Origin: an uncultured Eubacteriales bacterium
GTDB taxonomy: Bacteria; Bacillota; Clostridia; Oscillospirales; Oscillospiraceae
Length of the DNA: 64,000 nt
NCBI GenBank assembly: GCA_900544295.1
Contig: UQUO01000006.1
Coordinates: 38,909-102,908 of the forward strand
Direction of reading: 5' to 3'
Shown here: positions 62,584 through 64,000 of the stretch, piece after piece
Layout of the letters: every line of letters starts with the position of its first letter
Numbering within the stretch: position 1 is the stretch's first letter
The notes under the pieces: generated by a model
Seen by the model: only the letters and a program-made list of their open reading frames with translations
What the model was told of the DNA's origin: nothing
Databases searched by the model: none
Position numbers and translations under genes: made by a program

Positions 62584-63831
62584 ATGTACGAGAGGATAGT
62601 TCTGCCCAACGGCGCGAGGATAGTTTGCGAGCATATGGACGGGGTGCGCTCGGCCTCCCTGGGCATCTGGGTCGGGGCCGGCTCGCGCTACGAGAGATAC
62701 TCCGAAGCGGGCAGCGCCCATTTCATTGAGCACATGCTGTTCAAAGGCACCTCGCGCTGGTCCGCGGCCGAGCTCGCCGAGCGGATGGACGCCGTCGGCG
62801 GGCAGATGAACGCCTACACCACGCGGGACAACACCTGCTTCTACGCCCGGGTGCTCGACACGCACCTGCCCCTGGCCACGGATACGCTCTGCGCCATGTT
62901 CTTCGACTCCCGCTTCGACGAGCAGGACGTGGAAAACGAAAAGGGCATAATCCAGGAGGAGATAGACATGTACGAGGACACGCCCGAGGACGTGGCGGCG
63001 GAGCGGCTCATCGCGGGCTGCTTCCCCGGCGCGCTGGGCAGGCCCGTCCTCGGGCGGAGCTCCAGCCTCGCGCGGCAGACGGGCGAGAGCCTGCGCGCTT
63101 TCATGGCCCGGCACTACGCCGCGCCCCGGGTCGTCGCCGCGCTCTCGGGCAGCTTCACGGATGAGGACCTGCGGGAGCTCGCCCGGCGCTTTTCCGCCAT
63201 GCCCGCGGCAAAGCCCAAAAAGCCCGAAAGATCGGCCTACCGCCCCTGCCTCACGCTCCGGCGCAAGGCCACGGAGCAGAACCAGCTCGTCTTCGGTTTC
63301 CCCGGGCTTGAGACGGCAAGTTCCGAGCGTTTCGCCCTCCAGCTGCTCTCCGGCATCCTGGGCGGCAACGCCTCCTCGCGCCTTTTCCAGAGCGTGCGGG
63401 AAAAGCACGGGCTTTGCTATTCCATCTACTCCTTCACGGCGGGCTTTGAGGACACGGGCCTCTTCGCCGTCGCCGCCGCGACGAACAGGGACACCGAGGC
63501 GCGCGCCCTCGGCCTCATCATGGACGAGCTGCGCCGCCTCCTGGACGGGGGCGTGACGGAAGAGGAGCTCTCCCGCGCAAGGGAACAGGTCAAGGCCACC
63601 ATACTCATGAGCCTCGAATCCACGGGTTCGCGCATGAACCGCCTGGGCTATGGCGAGCTCTTCCTCGGCGGCGCGCTCTCGCCGGACGAGCTCATTGAGC
63701 GCTACGACGCCGTGACGGGGGAGGAGGTCCTCGGCCTTGCGCGCCGCCTGCTCGCCCCTGAGACCATGTCCTTCTCCGCCGCGGGCCGCGTCGCGCCCGA
63801 GGAGGAGTACCGCCGCATCCTGGGCCTGTGA
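62584..63831 (+). CDS. M16-family zinc peptidase (processing-peptidase-like)
   Basis: A 415-residue protein; the start at 62584 is preceded by gagagg. The inverted zinc motif is HFIEHML near residue 50, with the distal Glu in NEKGIIQEEIDMYEDTP. The C-terminal half is the inactive homologous repeat (FQSVREKHGLCYSIYSFTAGF is its conserved centre). It resembles YmxG/MlpA-type bacterial processing proteases, often near dapG/pnp in Firmicutes. The protein substrate is unknown. A strong terminator follows. Confidence 0.88.
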   Translation: MYERIVLPNGARIVCEHMDGVRSASLGIWVGAGSRYERYSEAGSAHFIEHMLFKGTSRWSAAELAERMDAVGGQMNAYTTRDNTCFYARVLDTHLPLATDTLCAMFFDSRFDEQDVENEKGIIQEEIDMYEDTPEDVAAERLIAGCFPGALGRPVLGRSSSLARQTGESLRAFMARHYAAPRVVAALSGSFTDEDLRELARRFSAMPAAKPKKPERSAYRPCLTLRRKATEQNQLVFGFPGLETASSERFALQLLSGILGGNASSRLFQSVREKHGLCYSIYSFTAGFEDTGLFAVAAATNRDTEARALGLIMDELRRLLDGGVTEEELSRAREQVKATILMSLESTGSRMNRLGYGELFLGGALSPDELIERYDAVTGEEVLGLARRLLAPETMSFSAAGRVAPEEEYRRILGL

Positions 63832-63861
63832 GCGCCGGAGCCTGCTTCGACAAGCTAAAAT

Positions 63862-63890
63862 AAAAGACCGCCGGAAGGCGGTCTTTTATT
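63862..63890 (+). terminator. Intrinsic terminator
   Basis: AAAAGACCGCC (63862-63872) and GGCGGTCTTTT (63877-63887), then ATT. Symmetric enough to act in both directions. Confidence 0.88.
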
Positions 63891-63898
63891 ATTTCAAA

Positions 63899-64000
63899 AC
63901 GGTGAATTATACTATCAAGTGCAACACTTTAGGGGGATAAAAAGAAGTTCATACAGGCCCATGGTAGAATGAAGTTACCACACCATCAAACCACCGGAGG
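63899..64000. mobile_element. Possible edge of an IS30-like insertion sequence
   Basis: The sequence ACGGTGAATTATACTATC followed by AAGTGCAACACTTTA resembles the terminal inverted repeats of IS30-family elements, and the window ends in cggagg, a possible ribosome site for a gene just outside. Only about 100 bp are visible, so this is tentative. Confidence 0.35.

Overview
The window reads as a chromosomal segment of a GC-rich, endospore-forming anaerobic Firmicute. A Clostridia/Oscillospirales-like genome is the best guess. The grounds are SpoVT, an acyl-CoA dehydrogenase with EtfBA, Clostridia-type CoA metabolism, strong TTGACA/TATAAT promoters with aggagg ribosome sites, and a type I-C CRISPR-Cas system. 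Species cannot be named from sequence alone.

Layout. 1-12 kb: a partial aldo/keto reductase, a promoter-terminator unit that may be a structured RNA, a 2H phosphoesterase, a flavoprotein with an NAD(P)H/2Fe-2S reductase, and a decayed region. That region holds a ribose operon (rbsK, rbsD, 5'-truncated rbsC) that meets the tail of an unrelated transporter, plus a headless ABC exporter. An Old Yellow Enzyme-type Fe-S flavoenzyme and an SDR follow. 12.6-16.1 kb: an ECF sigma factor, a membrane protein and an ABC-2 exporter. 16.6-30.9 kb: an acyl-CoA catabolic locus with a MaoC hydratase, a ketoacyl-synthase-III-like enzyme, a full Liv-type ABC importer, a CoA-transferase, two alpha/beta hydrolases, a TetR regulator, acyl-CoA dehydrogenase and EtfBA. 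Three copies of one 16-bp operator-like sequence sit 25-28 nt before three of its start codons, suggesting one TetR-controlled regulon for import, CoA activation and oxidation of a carboxylic acid.

31.5-57.7 kb is the most striking part. The sporulation gene spoVT is cut in two. Codons 1-33 lie at 31404-31502 and the rest at 57741-58196. The two halves share an exact 12-bp core (GAGGGCGACCCG), and the 26,250 bp between them end in a large serine recombinase gene. Precise recombination between the cores would restore a 180-codon spoVT. The insert carries a SWIM protein, a Bro-N protein, a toxin-antitoxin pair, a phosphoesterase apparently starting at ATA, an HNH-like protein, a complete type I-C cas operon (cas3-5-8c-7-4-1-2) with a 21-repeat array, an IS1182-type IS with intact ends, a sigma-like protein, CHC2 and D5-type replication proteins, and several unknown genes. 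The recombinase frame runs through the attachment core into the SpoVT sensor half, so integrated and circular forms should encode different C-termini.

58.2-64 kb: a Crp/Fnr regulator, thiamine pyrophosphokinase, a P-type cation ATPase behind a yybP-ykoY (Mn2+) riboswitch-like leader with its own terminator, and an M16 peptidase. The last 100 bp may be the edge of an insertion sequence.
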